In this document: positions 8,763 to 18,649 of the stretch, in pieces
Layout of the letters: each line of letters starts with the position of its first letter
How positions within the stretch are numbered: the stretch's first letter is position 1
Assembly: GCA_963575745.1 (NCBI GenBank)
Contig: CAUYUJ010003663.1
Coordinates: forward strand, 20,001-77,071
Length of the DNA stretch: 57,071 bases
Source: Prorocentrum cordatum
Taxonomy: Eukaryota > Sar > Dinophyceae > Prorocentrales > Prorocentraceae
Direction of reading: 5' to 3'
Program-made: the position numbers and the translations under genes
Notes under the pieces: generated by a model
The model's database searches: none
What the model saw: only the letters and a program-made list of their open reading frames with translations
What the model was told of the DNA's origin: nothing

Positions 8763-9235
8763 GGGATGCCCCTATCAACAACACTCCACACTGTTTGGCG
8801 GTACCCCTGTTTGGAACCCCCTCAAACATCGCTGCGTTGAGGGCATCCCTGTTTGGGATGCCCTCTATCAACGACACCCCAAAATGTTTGTCACCACCCT
8901 TGTTTGGGACCCTCTCAAACATCCTTGCGTTGAGGGCATTCCTTTTTGGGATGCCCTCTATCAACAACATGTCAAAATGTTTGGCGGCACCCTTGTTTGG
9001 GGCCCTCTCAAACATCTTTGCGTTGAGGGCTTCCCTGTTTGGGATGCCCCTATCAACAACACCCCAAACTATCTGGCGGCCCCCTCGTTTGGTATATCCT
9101 CAAACATCGCTGCGTTGAGGGCATCCCTGTTTGGGATGCCCCTATCAACAACACTCCAAACTATCTGGCGGTTCCTTGTTTGGTATATCCTCAAACATCG
9201 CTGCGTTGAGGGCATCCCTGTTTTGAAATGCCCTC
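8763..9235 (+). repeat. 92-93-bp satellite, five units plus part
   Basis: GGGATGCCC starts units at 8,763, 8,855, 8,948, 9,041 and 9,133, with a diverged sixth at 9,225. Unit order is GGGATGCCC, TATCAACAACA, TGTTTGGCGG, CCTCAAACATC, TGCGTTGAGGGCATCCC. GGGCATCCC-TGTTT-GGGATGCCC forms a perfect 9-bp stem across each junction. Because 93 is 31 codons a frame stays open, but the 92-bp units shift it. Confidence 0.9.
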
Positions 9236-9380
9236 AGAAACATCACGGGCCCTCAAGCAGAATACATTGGTAACGTTTTGGGGCCCTGGGCGCCCTTTAC
9301 CGCTCCTCCCTCAGCCGTCGCCGTCGCTTTCGTCTGTTTGTGTTGTTGCTTTTGTTAAGTCTGCAGCTGCGCGGCTGCGT

Positions 9381-10136
9381 TCAGCCCCAGTCGTTAGCGT
9401 GCTCCTTCGGCGGGCCGTTTTCGGCCAACCAAAAAACTCGCTTTGCGAGTTTCCGCGGCAGGTGGTCGGGGGCCCAGCTCTTGAAGCTGGCCCACCATCT
9501 TTTCCAGGAGCGCAGCTCAGAGGTGGCACCCTCAAGCTCGTTGGCCTTCTTCTCAGCGGCGGCCAGCTTTTTCGTCAGCCTGCTGTTCTGCTGCGCCAGC
9601 TGGTCTCTCTCCCGCTCGTCCGCCTTCTTCTCGGCAGCAGCGAGCTTGTCCGTCAGCCTCCGGTTCTGTTGCAGCAGCTGGTCTCTCTGCCGCGTCAAGG
9701 CTTTCAGGCTTGCCTCCGCCGCGCCTTTGTCGCGGTAGTGCTTGTTTGACCGTCTCCTATCGCAACATAATACACACCGACAACACATACAAGGCGGCGC
9801 GTCAGATTCTGCATGCCCCGCAAACGAAGGAGTGCGGCCTGGCGAGAATAAGCGGGTTCGAAAGGCGGTCGCCCTTCGCGGGAGCACAGAAACGGACGTG
9901 CCGCCAAGTTGTTGCTGGTACGATTTCATGTTGCCTGTCCTCAAGTCGTCGGCTTGCCGTCGGTACTCGAGAGTCTGCGCCCGCAGCTTCGCAGCAGCTT
10001 GGCGCCCAGCCTTCAGTAGGACCTCTCGGGTCCGCTCCTGCTTCAGGAACTTCTCCACCCTTATCTTCGCCCGCCGCTCGTTGTTAGCGTCGAGTTTGTC
10101 CCTGTACGCCTTGGTTCCCTTGCGGGGGTTGCCCAT
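9381..10136 (-). CDS. Coiled-coil protein, function unknown
   Basis: A 251-codon frame starts at ATG 10,136-10,134 and ends TGA at 9,381-9,383. Residues 1-75 are basic and helical (MGNPRKGTKAYRDKLDANNE... EYRRQADDL). Residues 151-176 and 177-202 are two tandem copies of a 26-residue heptad-like module, RDQLLQQNRRLTDKLAAAEK and RDQLAQQNSRLTKKLAAAEK. The tail is Trp-rich (SWKRWWASFKSW). Residues 80-128 look unlike the rest, with a Cys cluster (CMCCRCVLCC), and may be an in-frame intron: a GC-type donor (ACAG|GCAACA) and a GCGATAG acceptor are possible but do not join in phase. There is no signal peptide. I do not recognise the family. The ATG was chosen because upstream codons are ATC microsatellite. 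It is the best intact frame in the window. Confidence 0.6.
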   Translation of the reverse strand: MGNPRKGTKAYRDKLDANNERRAKIRVEKFLKQERTREVLLKAGRQAAAKLRAQTLEYRRQADDLRTGNMKSYQQQLGGTSVSVLPRRATAFRTRLFSPGRTPSFAGHAESDAPPCMCCRCVLCCDRRRSNKHYRDKGAAEASLKALTRQRDQLLQQNRRLTDKLAAAEKKADERERDQLAQQNSRLTKKLAAAEKKANELEGATSELRSWKRWWASFKSWAPDHLPRKLAKRVFWLAENGPPKEHANDWG

Positions 10137-10202
10137 GGCCGAAGACGGTTCTGAAGCGTGGCCGCAGAAGAAAACTTGAACATAGATGCGTATTACAGGC
10201 AC

Positions 10203-10307
10203 AACAACAATAATTATGATGATCATGCTAACGATGACGATGATGATGATGGTGATGATGATGCTGATGGTGGTGGTCATGATATCGATGACGCCGATGA
10301 TGATGAC

Positions 10308-10349
<42 letters not shown>

Positions 10350-10378
10350 GCTGATGATGATGATGACGACGACGATGC
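10203..10378. repeat. (GAT)n tract
   Basis: Imperfect GAT array directly upstream of the minus-strand coiled-coil gene, passing into GAC at the right end. Confidence 0.9.
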
Positions 10379-10984
10379 GAATGCCCAAATTGCGAGACAG
10401 GAGGGGCCCTCACAGCGTTCCCCTCTCAAACCCACAGGATCCAATTGGTAGGTCATAAGTGGAAGAACCATATGTTCCAGGGGGCGGAGATACAACCTCC
10501 ACGGGGGGCAGCGAGGGCTGCAGAGAAGGGGCGCTTTTCGGGCCCGTGAAGGGGCCCTTGTGGGCCCACGAGGGGGCCTTCAGGGCCCAGGCAGTACTCT
10601 TCTCCTTCCCCGAATTGATCCAGGCCTCGGAGGAAATTGCGAACACCCATGCCACACTCATCGGTCAACGCCTCCCCCTCCTCCTCCGAATGTTCAAAGT
10701 TGGCAGTGGGTCTGATGAGTTGCACTTCCACCGCAGTCTCCTCCGCGTGTACCAACTTTGAGTTTTGGGGAGAGGGGGATTTCGTATACCGTCGCCACCC
10801 CCATTCTCAAGCAGTGGCGAAGCGTCCTGGCTCGCCTAGAGGCCCACCAAATAATGCTGTAAGAACCGTTTGTGGTCTGCACGAAATTTTCTTAGTACAT
10901 GTCTGGCTGAGGCGGTGTTGTCTTGACACATCGGGCTCATGTTCTAAGAACATCGTTGCTAAACAAATAGCCTGGCGAAGGACC
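10379..10984. other. No gene recognised; a minus-strand exon is possible
   Basis: The minus strand reads EETAVEVQLIRPTANFEHSE and EEGEALTDECGMGVRN at 10,640-10,755, which is protein-like but has no matching motif or clear splice sites. A near-perfect palindrome of about 32 bp (AAGGGGCCCTTGTGGG and its mirror) sits at 10,547-10,579. Confidence 0.25.
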
Positions 10985-11690
10985 CTACCATATGCAGTTG
11001 TGAGTGCCGCACTTGTGAGTACCGTCTTCGGTGGAGCTCCCTGTAGGGCCACGAACCTTTGAGGGGTGCGCCGACATTAGGGTGGAACTGCGCGCGAACG
11101 CTGCCAGTGGGGCCTTCGATAGAGCTCCATATGGGGCCACGAACCCTGTGAGGGGTGCGCCGAAATGAGGGCGGAACTGCATGCGAACGCTGCCACTGGG
11201 GCCTTCGGTGGAGCTCGCTATGGGGCCACGAACCCTGTGAGGGGTGCGCCGAAATGAAGGTGGAACTGCATGCGAACGCTGCACGGGGGCCTTCAGTGGA
11301 GCTCCCTGTGCGGCCACGAACCTTGTGAGGGTTGCGCCGAAATGAGGGTGGAACTGCATGCGAACGCTGCCACTAGGGCCTTCGGTGGAGCTCCCTATGG
11401 GGCCACGAACCCTGTGAGGGGTGCGCCGACATGAGGGTGGAACTGCATGCCAACGCTGCCACTGGGGCCTTCGATGGAGCTCCCTACGTGGCCACGATTC
11501 CTGTGCGGCCACGAACCTTGTGAGGGGTGCGCCGAAATGAGGGGGGAACTGCATGCGAACGCTGCCGCTGGGGCCTTCGATAGAGCTCCCTATGGGGCCA
11601 CGAACCCTGTGAGGGGTGCGCCGAAATGAGGGTGGAACTGCGTGAGAACGCTGCCACTGGGGCCTTCGGTGGAGCTCCCTGTGCGGCTCC
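10985..11690 (-). repeat. 89-bp satellite, eight units, inverted orientation
   Basis: CTTCGRTGGAGCTCC-type cores start at 11,026, 11,114, 11,203, 11,291, 11,380, 11,469, 11,575 and 11,664, a period of 88-89 with one 106-bp unit. It is the reverse complement of the array at 21.5-22.8 kb. The left flank (ACTCACAACTGCATATGGT read on the minus strand) also flanks the solo unit at 24,126. Confidence 0.9.
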
Positions 11691-12558
11691 CTCGCCGGTG
11701 AGGTGATGTCAGTTCCCACCCGCCCTGGCCTCCCCATCCCACGCAAATCGCGGTTTCCCCTCTGCGTGGCGTCTTCGACTCACGCCCCCAGGCCAGTTCC
11801 AGCGTATGCGTCAGCATTCTCCTGGCATCTGGTCCTCAGTCACTGGCTCAGCCGGCCGTGTCTGAAGCTGGCCCTTTGGGGTTATGACCGCCGGTTCACT
11901 CAGGAGTGGTACAGCCTTCTTGTACGGATCTGCGCGTCCCCCGTCGGCCCGCTGTCGCTGGGCTTCGTGGTCCCGCACTTCGCCACGTCTGTGGCCCTGG
12001 CCCCTGGCGCCCAGTGGCGACAAGGTCCTTCAGCGTACCTGGTGATCTGCTCCCATGGTACCCACACCGGGTCCGAGAGTGCTTGCACCCATCCGACTCT
12101 GTTCTCCTGTCTGCTGGCTGGCGGACCTGGGTTTTTGACCATCAGGCGGTGCAGCCTTGCTGGTCTGACGCATGATCGGTTTTCTACAGCCCAGACCACG
12201 ACGTCTCCTGGCGTGCAGGTTCAATTCACCCTGAGGCTCCATCTGGGTCTCGCACGTGTGCAACTTACAGCCCTAGCAGCTTGCAGTCCCCACCCCTGGC
12301 GCCCAAGCTCAGCTTCAGCCAGCTGCCCACCCGGCGGTAGGTTCTGATCGCGCGCTCGGTCTCGCGCCTTTGCTTGCTTGTCGCTGTATAATTAGTCTCG
12401 CGCGTAGCCCGCCCGTCCTCTCCGGATGCCGCCTGCGCTTCCGCTTGCGGCCGCGACAAAAAAACATCCCCACCAGCCCATCCCAAACGGACGCCCAGGC
12501 GAGTTGAGACGGTCATAAAAGCGTAGGAGCAGCATAGGGGGACAGTCGTTATCGTTCG
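11691..12558. other. Unassigned non-repetitive sequence
   Basis: Average complexity, pyrimidine-rich on the plus strand. A 215-codon plus frame (11,703-12,347) exists but shows no motif and no consistent codon bias. Confidence 0.35.
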
Positions 12559-12716
12559 AGGGGGGAGGAGGAGGAGGAGGAGGAGGAGGAGGAGGAGGAG
12601 GAGGAGGAGGAGGAGGAGGAGGAGGAGGAGGAGGAGGAGGAGGAGGAGGAGGAGGAGGAGGAGGAGGAGGAAGAGGAGGAGGAGGAGGAGGAGGAGGAGG
12701 ATAAGGAGGAGGGCAA
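12559..12716. repeat. (GGA)n tract, about 155 bp
   Basis: Nearly pure GGA, about 50 units, purine strand up. Confidence 0.95.
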
Positions 12717-12854
12717 ATAATCAGCATCTTTTTGGTTCCCCCAGGAGTTCCGCGAGTTCCGGGAGCTGATCAAGAAGTTGCTCAAGCGCCGAGCGGGGGG
12801 CTGAGCCGGGGTTAGGTAGCAAATCGTGGGAACCTGGTTTGCCCTCTTGATTCC

Positions 12855-13000
12855 GTCTGTAGCGTCGGCCAGCGTCGATTGGTGTCTGGGAGTCGAGGGG
12901 ATAGCCCGATTTAGCGTTGATTTGGCGTCGAATGGTGTGGGAGGCTCCCATGAGTTGCCACCGAGGGGGGGCGGGCCCTGAGAGCCTGGCGTCGCGAGAA
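12855..13000 (+). repeat. Dispersed repeat D4, copy 1
   Basis: GCGTCGATTGG, TTTGGCGTCGAATGG and GGGAGGCYCCC words match 48,236-48,490. GGTCTTGTCGGGATTCGC is duplicated just downstream (about 13,046 and 13,103). Confidence 0.5.
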
Positions 13001-13116
13001 AGGGCATGGCCCGTGGCGGGCGCCTTCGCCACGCTCTGGTCTTGGTCTTGTCGGGATTCGCCACGCCTTCGCCAGCCCGTGGATGATGGGGTCGACAGCC
13101 TTGGTCTTGTCGGGAT

Positions 13117-13172
13117 TCGCAAAGGGTGTGTGTGTGTGAGTGTGCCCCAGGTGTGTGTGTGTGTGTGTGTGC

Positions 13173-13204
<32 letters not shown>

Positions 13205-13312
13205 CTGTGTCTGTGTCTGTGTCTGTGTCTGTGTCTGTGTCTGTGTCTGTGTCTGTGTCTCTGTCTCTGTCTCTGTCTCTGTCTCTGTGTGTGTCTGTGT
13301 ATGTGTGTGAGT
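13117..13312. repeat. (GT)n and (TCTG)n / (TCTCTG)n
   Basis: GT blocks pass into TCTGTG and then TCTGTC hexamer-like units. Confidence 0.9.
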
Positions 13313-13678
13313 GCGATCGTTTTTTTGCACCGGACCGCCCAAAACAGATGCCCCCCAGCCGCCGCCAGCTCCCGATGGTTGCCGATGGGTGGGGCATGCG
13401 GGGGCGGCATCTGTCTGCGGCAGCTCGGCGCACCAGCGCATCGAACGCACGCCCCTCCTCAGGGTCCCCTCCCCTTTGGTGGATCCCAGGGAGCGCGTTC
13501 CACAGCGAAGTGCTTTTCTCACGACGTCGGCTGTCTGCTGGCGGCCGTGCACACGAGGGCGGCGCGAGAGCGGCCCGCGAAGCAGGCCGGGGGCCGGGCC
13601 GCGGAAGGCAAAGGGGGGGGGCTCTTGGAAAGGGCCGCGGGGGGCGTCTGAGAAGGCCCCTCGGAAGCCGAGGCTCAC
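13313..13678. other. No gene recognised
   Basis: GC-rich, open on both strands, without a motif. Confidence 0.3.
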
Positions 13679-13820
13679 GTCGGGCATGCCCCTCTACAGG
13701 AGGAATCTTCGAGAATAGTCGGCAATCGTCCGGGGACGACGTTTTGACATTGTTTAAAAGCATTTTGGGGATGCTTTTCATTTCTCGTCCAGAATCCGCC
13801 TGCAGGGGGACACGCCCGAC
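13679..13820. mobile_element. Foldback element FB1, copy B
   Basis: 142 bp from GTCGGGCATGCCCCTCTACA to CTGCAGGGGGACACGCCCGAC. The interior reads AATAGTCGGCAAT...GACGACGTTTTGA and TTTTCATTTCTCGTCCAGAAT, close to copy C. Confidence 0.75.
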
Positions 13821-13994
13821 CTAAGCCTCGGCAGGGCTTCTGAGGAGCCCCCTCCTCAGACGTGCTCGCGCCGTGACGGAGATCGGGGCGGGAGGGCCTC
13901 GGGCCGTCTGGGGCCTCTGATGGGGCCCCCTCGCCGCGCCCCGGGACGGTCCTGAGAAGACGAGTCGGGGCGAAAAATCTGTCCTGGGTCCTGG

Positions 13995-14122
13995 GGGGGA
14001 GGAGGGGGAGGAGGAGGAGGAGGAGGGGGAGGAGGAGGAGGAGGAGGCAGGAGGAGGAGGAGGAGGAGGAGGAGGCAGGAGGAGGAGGAGGAGGAGGAGG
14101 AGGAGGAGGAGGAGGAGGAGGG
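13995..14122. repeat. (GGA)n tract with GCA interruptions
   Basis: GGA array broken twice by GGCAGGAGG, leaving three duplicated blocks. Confidence 0.9.
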
Positions 14123-14782
14123 CATCAGCCCCGTGGTGCGAGTCGAGTCGCGACTCCCCGGGACCCCGTGGCGCCAGCAGCCGGGCGGCGCACGTCTGCG
14201 CCGGCACCCGCGGAGGCCCCCTCTCGCCTCCTCCCCCGGGCCGCCCCTCCCGCGCCGCCACCCTCCAGCGCGCCCTCTCCGCCGCGCACTCGCGGCGGAG
14301 AGGGCACTCGCCTCCCTCCTCCCTCCTCCCTCCTCCCTCCTCCCTCCTCCCTCCTCCAGCGCGTCCAGGGTGGGAGAGGCGCGCCAGATGGGCAGAGGCT
14401 CCGCGTCGGCGCCCAGCCCTCGCCGCCCACCAGACCACCCCAGCCCAACCCCCCCAGGGGCCCCGGCTTGCCCTCCACCTCCGGTGGGGGGGGGGGGTCG
14501 GGGGACTTTGTGCCGAGACCCGTGTGGAGCCCGTCCCTCCCATCCCCCCCCCCGCCCGAACGTCGGGTCTTCGTTCCGGTGGGCGGGGGGGGGGGTCGGA
14601 AAACTTTGTGCTCTGACCCGTGTGGAGCCCGTACCCCCCCCCCACCCGAACGTCGGGTCTTCGGGTCAGGTTGGGGTGGCCTGGTGGGTAGGCAAGCCCT
14701 GGTGCCACTGGCCAGCCACAGAGGCTGTCTTTCAGTCGGCAGCGCCCACGCGCGCGGGCGCGTGGGCCGAGGCCAGCGTGAA
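14123..14782. other. GC-rich; duplicated CCCGAACGTCGGGTCTTCG segment
   Basis: A CCTCCCT tract lies at 14,308-14,357. ACCCGTGTGGAGCCCGT with CCCGAACGTCGGGTCTTCG occurs twice (14,518-14,575 and 14,617-14,665). No supported gene. Confidence 0.4.
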
Positions 14783-14925
14783 GTCGGGCCTGTCCCTCTA
14801 CAGGGGGAATATTCAAAGATAGTCGAAAATAGTTCCAGGACGATGTTTTGAGTATATCTGATCATTTTTGAATTTTTGTTTTGTTTTTTTTCGTCCAAAT
14901 CCCCCTGTAGGGGGATATGCCCGAC
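14783..14925. mobile_element. Foldback element FB1, copy C
   Basis: 143 bp from GTCGGGCCTGTCCCTCTACA to CCTGTAGGGGGATATGCCCGAC (the last 20 bases are complementary to the start with few changes). AT-rich interior with TTTTTGTTTTG before TCGTCCAAATCC. Confidence 0.8.
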
Positions 14926-15057
14926 CGAAGGCCGGCGGGGCGCGTTCCGGGCGCGGGGCGCTCTGGCACGGGTGGAAGATCAGAGGGTATATACCCGCGG
15001 GCGCAGAGCCCCGACGGCGCGACTTGTTCACAGCGCCGACCCCAGACATCCGACGTC

Positions 15058-15212
15058 TCCATTTTTTCGAGGCACGGGCCCCCGACCTCCCGACCACATC
15101 CCCGGGACCAGGTTCTCATCCCGAGTCGTTTTCTGACGGTCCCGAGGCCCGGCGAGGGCCTCGAGAGGCCGAAAACGAGGAAAAGCATCCGTCTCGGTTC
15201 TGTTTCGGGACG
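15058..15212 (+). repeat. Dispersed repeat D1, copy 3
   Basis: TTTTCTGACGGTCCCGAGGC, CGGCGAGGGCC and GAGGCCGAAAA match copy 1. A second, partly similar segment (TTCGGGACGCC...CCAGCTTTTCATCC) follows to 15,300. Confidence 0.65.
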
Positions 15213-15314
15213 CCGGATGCCTGGGACCCCCACAGGTCCGGACCCTTTCCTGGGGACCAGCTTTTCATCCGAATTGCCAAGAAACCTTCCCGTCCTGATC
15301 TTTGCAATCTTGGT

Positions 15315-15433
15315 ATCGCTCGGACGTGTGCATTTTTCCTTCGTCGAGGACCATCGAGGTGCATCCTTGATCATTTGGCGAGAAAACCACGCACGAAACC
15401 GAAAAAAGCACAGGGAATGGACGTCCGAGCGAT
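15315..15433. mobile_element. Short TIR element M2, copy A
   Basis: 119 bp with perfect 13-bp terminal inverted repeats ATCGCTCGGACGT / ACGTCCGAGCGAT. Similarity to copies B and C extends several bases outside (CTTGG on the left, GGCGAG on the right). The interior includes TTGATCATTTGGCGA and CCACGCACG. No coding capacity. Confidence 0.8.
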
Positions 15434-15689
15434 GGCGAGCAATGCGTTGGCTGTCTGAGAGCGGCAGCTGGCCAGCCATGGAGGCATGCGGCGCCCGACA
15501 TGCGGCGGCCCGTCGGGACAGTGGCGCGTTGATGAGAGCCTGCGGGATGCGGCAGGCAACTGCCAGTGTCTGTGTGTGTGTGTGTGAATGCGTCGTTCCA
15601 ATGTCCCGCCTCGCTCCAGGGCGGGGCGGGAAGGGGACGCAAAGAGGGCACGTAAGGAGGAGGAGGAGGAGGAGGAGGAGGAGGAGGAG
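15434..15689. other. No gene recognised; GT and GGA tracts
   Basis: GT block at 15,573-15,588 and GGA block at 15,656-15,693. Confidence 0.5.
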
Positions 15690-16010
15690 GAGGAGGACCA
15701 GTGAAAACCCAAGACGCAGCAACGATGCTACAATAGGCCCTCCCTCCAGGTTCCCTTTCCAAGGGCCCCTACGAATATCATTCTAATTGCGTGAGGTGGC
15801 CCATCAGAAGACAATTGTCTGATATCCCTCCGTCGTGCTCAAGCACAACCTCAACGGCGCGGATCAACATGGCTATTGCGTCCAGTTTCAACGCTGCGAG
15901 TCCACTTGAGTTTCGCGTCCTGACAATTCTAAACTGTGCCATAACGCACTTCCTGTGACATCGACCGTACGAAAATTCGAACTTGTCGCACACTTGGAAT
16001 ACGAGTGTGC
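15690..16010 (+). repeat. Dispersed repeat D5, copy 1
   Basis: GGAGGACCAGTG, CAACGATGYTRCARTA and CTCCCTC at the left, and ATCAACATKRCT, TTGCGTC, CTGAAT-like and GTGCCA blocks at the right, are shared in order with 53,785-54,070. Confidence 0.55.
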
Positions 16011-16330
16011 AGAGCTCAGGCGAGAGCCACATCTTGCAAAAGAGCCGCCTTTCATCCTTGACAATTTTCTTCCATATAAAATAAATGTGTGCGGCGCGAA
16101 GGCGAGCGCCCCATTTTGCAAATCAACCGCCCGCCATCCTTGAAGCTGCTGCAAGCTTTGAAGACGAATATGCGCGGCGCTGAGGCGAGGACCCCATTCT
16201 GAAAGCGACCCGCCCTCCATCCGTGAAGCTGTTGCAGATTTCAAGCTACAGGATCCAAAATGGGGGGGGGCGTCTCATGCAAAACGACCGGCCAGGCCCG
16301 CTGGGACGTCTGGGGGTGCGCCAGGGAGGA
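16011..16330 (+). repeat. 83-87-bp tandem repeat
   Basis: TGYGCGGCGCKRAGGCGAG, CCCCATTYTG, CCGCC..CCATCC and TTGAAGCTG recur at about 16,055, 16,142 and 16,225. The same unit type, followed by the same ACGTCT(C/G)GGGGTGCG stretch, is at 56,160-56,450. Confidence 0.65.
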
Positions 16331-16784
16331 ATGATTGAGCCCGCGGGAGTCACGGCGGGCCCCCAAGGGGCTGTTTGCACACGTATGTTGCAATCAGTGG
16401 GTCTGAGTGATATTGCCTCGACGAGGGTCGGTGCCAATCGTTGCGGTATATTTCTTGGGGGGCGTATTTGCGCCCCTCTGGGGATTGGGCGGTCTTGGAG
16501 GCCAGCTAAGGGCCTTTGGGGAGTCCATTGGGCACGACGTGCGTAAGGGGTGTGCTGAGTTGAAGCTCCAAGGAGCCCTCTCGGGGCCAGCTCAGCGCCC
16601 AACATTCACGAAGTTCGTGAGAGGTGTGCCAAATTGTGGCTTCCATCGAAATGGAAAAGCAATTCACTCGTAGTTGCACGTCTTCCAGGAGCCTCGAGGC
16701 CCAAATCATAATTTTTTGCACGTGTCCCATACGACAAAGAGCGCGGATCGCTAGTACTTTCACGTGTCCCAGTAGATCATCCCC
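16331..16784. other. No gene recognised
   Basis: Mixed sequence. It includes AAGTTCGTGAGAGGTGTGCC (16,610-16,630), similar to a stretch of the 89-bp satellite. Confidence 0.35.
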
Positions 16785-16883
16785 ATCCTCATCCTCATCC
16801 TCATCATCCTGTCCCGAACGGCGAGGGCCCGCAGGGGGGCCCCCGAAGTTAGTCGTTTCGCTCATCATCATCATCATCATCAG

Positions 16884-16918
<35 letters not shown>

Positions 16919-17217
16919 GCATCAGCATCATCATCATCATCATCCTCATCCTCATCCTCATCCTCATCCTCATCCTCATCCTCATCCTCATCCTCATCCG
17001 CATCCTCATCCTCATCCTCATCCGCATCCTCATCCTCATCCTCATCCTCATCCTCATCCTCATCCTCATTATCATCCGCATCCTCATCCGCATCCGCATC
17101 CTCATCCTCATCCTCATCCTCATCCTCATCCTCATTCTCATCCTCATCATCCTGTCTCGACGACTAACACGGCGAGGGCCCGCAGGGGGGCCCCCGAAAT
17201 TAGTCGTTTCGCCCATT
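16785..17217. repeat. ATC / CATCCT array with 48-bp flanking direct repeats
   Basis: An ATC block becomes about 35 CATCCT hexamers (16,935-17,155). A 48-bp sequence beginning ACGGCGAGGGCCCGCAGG and ending CGTTTCGCYCAT stands at 16,818-16,865 and again at 17,169-17,216, with two or three differences. Confidence 0.9.
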
Positions 17218-18070
17218 CCTCTGGCCCATCTCTCGTGGCCGTCGCCCTATCCCGCCACGGTGCCTAGGTGGTGGGTCTGAGGCCGTTTGAATGTTCGTCG
17301 GGATCTCGTCGAGGCCTGTCTGGGGCCTCCTGGAAGAAGCAGTTCTGATGCCTTGGGGGGGCTGTTTGGGGGCCTCTTCAAGCCTCTTTTGGGCCTCGTG
17401 GGGGGCTCCTTGGGGCCTCTTTGGGGGCCTCTTTGGGGGCCCTCTTGGGGGCCTCTTGGAGGCCTCTGGGGTTTTCCTGGGCGCCTTTTGGGGCGGAAGG
17501 CTCTTGGTTCGTGTCCCCCCCTCTTGGGCTGTCTCGAGCGCCTCTTGCTCCCTCTTGGGGTCCTCTTCTGGGGCTTCTGGAGCCGTTTTGGGGCGGTCTT
17601 TGGGGCCTCTGGGGACGTCTCGGAGCGTTGGAAGCTCGAAAAATGGAGAACCCGAAATGTTGGAACGCAGAGAGAAAATCAATGAGTTTGGCCTCTCGGG
17701 GCCCTCTTGGGAAGGCTCCTGGAGGCGTCTCGGGACGTCCTGGCCTCTTCTTCTGCGGGTGGGGGCCATCTTAAGGGCGCCTTGGGCCGTCCCTTCAGCG
17801 CTGCGGGGCCCCCCTTCGCGCCGCCTCGGGGGCCCCTTGAGGGGTCCGGAAGACCGCCCCTGGGGCTTCTTGGCATCCCCATGGTGGGACTTTGCCGGGG
17901 CCTGTTGCCGCGGTGCTCCTCGCCCGGGGGCCCCCGTTCGCGCCGTCTCGGGGGCCTCTTGGGGTCCGGAAGACCGCCTCCCTGGGGGTTCCCCGGCATC
18001 CCTGGGGGGCCCTTGCCGGGGCCTTTCGCCGCGGTGCTCCTCGCCCGGGGGCCCCCTGCAGGGGGTGGCC
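17218..18070 (+). repeat. CTTGG-type degenerate array, copy 2
   Basis: GGGGGCCTCTTGGAGGCC-like words run to 17,630, then an A-rich linker (17,636-17,690, ending GAGTTTGGCCTCT), then a second array with three GGGGCC...GGAAGACCGCC repeats (about 105 bp apart, 17,850-18,060). Confidence 0.7.
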
Positions 18071-18649
18071 CCGCGCGCGGGAACTACTAGAGAAGTGTCC
18101 TCTCAACCTGGTACACGTCTCTTGCCCGCTGGGCCGGCAGATTTGCACGGAAAGGGGATGGCGGAGGAGGAGGAGGAGGAGGAGGAGGAGGAGGAGGAGG
18201 AGGAGGAGGAGGAGGAGGAGCAGCATTCTCTCCATCTCCTGATTTTGTTCCACCCTCCCCCATTTCAGGCTGGGAGGAGGGCCATCGAAGGCATCTGGGC
18301 CTCGCATCACTGGACACTGTCCGCAGCTCGAGGTGCGAAGGAGGAGCAGCAGCGGGAGCAGATGCAGGAAGCGGGAACGGGGAGGAAGACAGGTCTCAGA
18401 GCGTGAATTACCTACCCCGCTTTCGCTTCCAGGCAAAACCAAGTCATACCACGCGCCTCCTCGTCAAGCGGCCTGACCAGTACAGGCCGTAGTTTGGTAT
18501 CGCTTGGTATCTCTTGGAAGCGAGGGTGGTCAAAAGCGAGGTAGGTTTGTTTTCCCCCCAGGGAAGGAGGAGGAGACAATTATCGATCATTGCATCACAC
18601 GGGGACCGAGGCCCTAAAAACAGCAGCCTTGCACGAGAGGCCACATGGT
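18071..18649. other. No gene recognised; GGA tract
   Basis: GGA tract at 18,162-18,221, otherwise unassigned. Confidence 0.4.

Noticed and set aside
8795-9273. Repeat-protein frame LFGTPSNIAALRASLFGMPS
   Set aside because: Arises because the satellite period is near 93 bp; 92-bp units break the frame and both strands are open.
16506-17280. Ile/Leu-rich and Met/Arg-rich frames
   Set aside because: Readings of ATC and CATCCT microsatellites.
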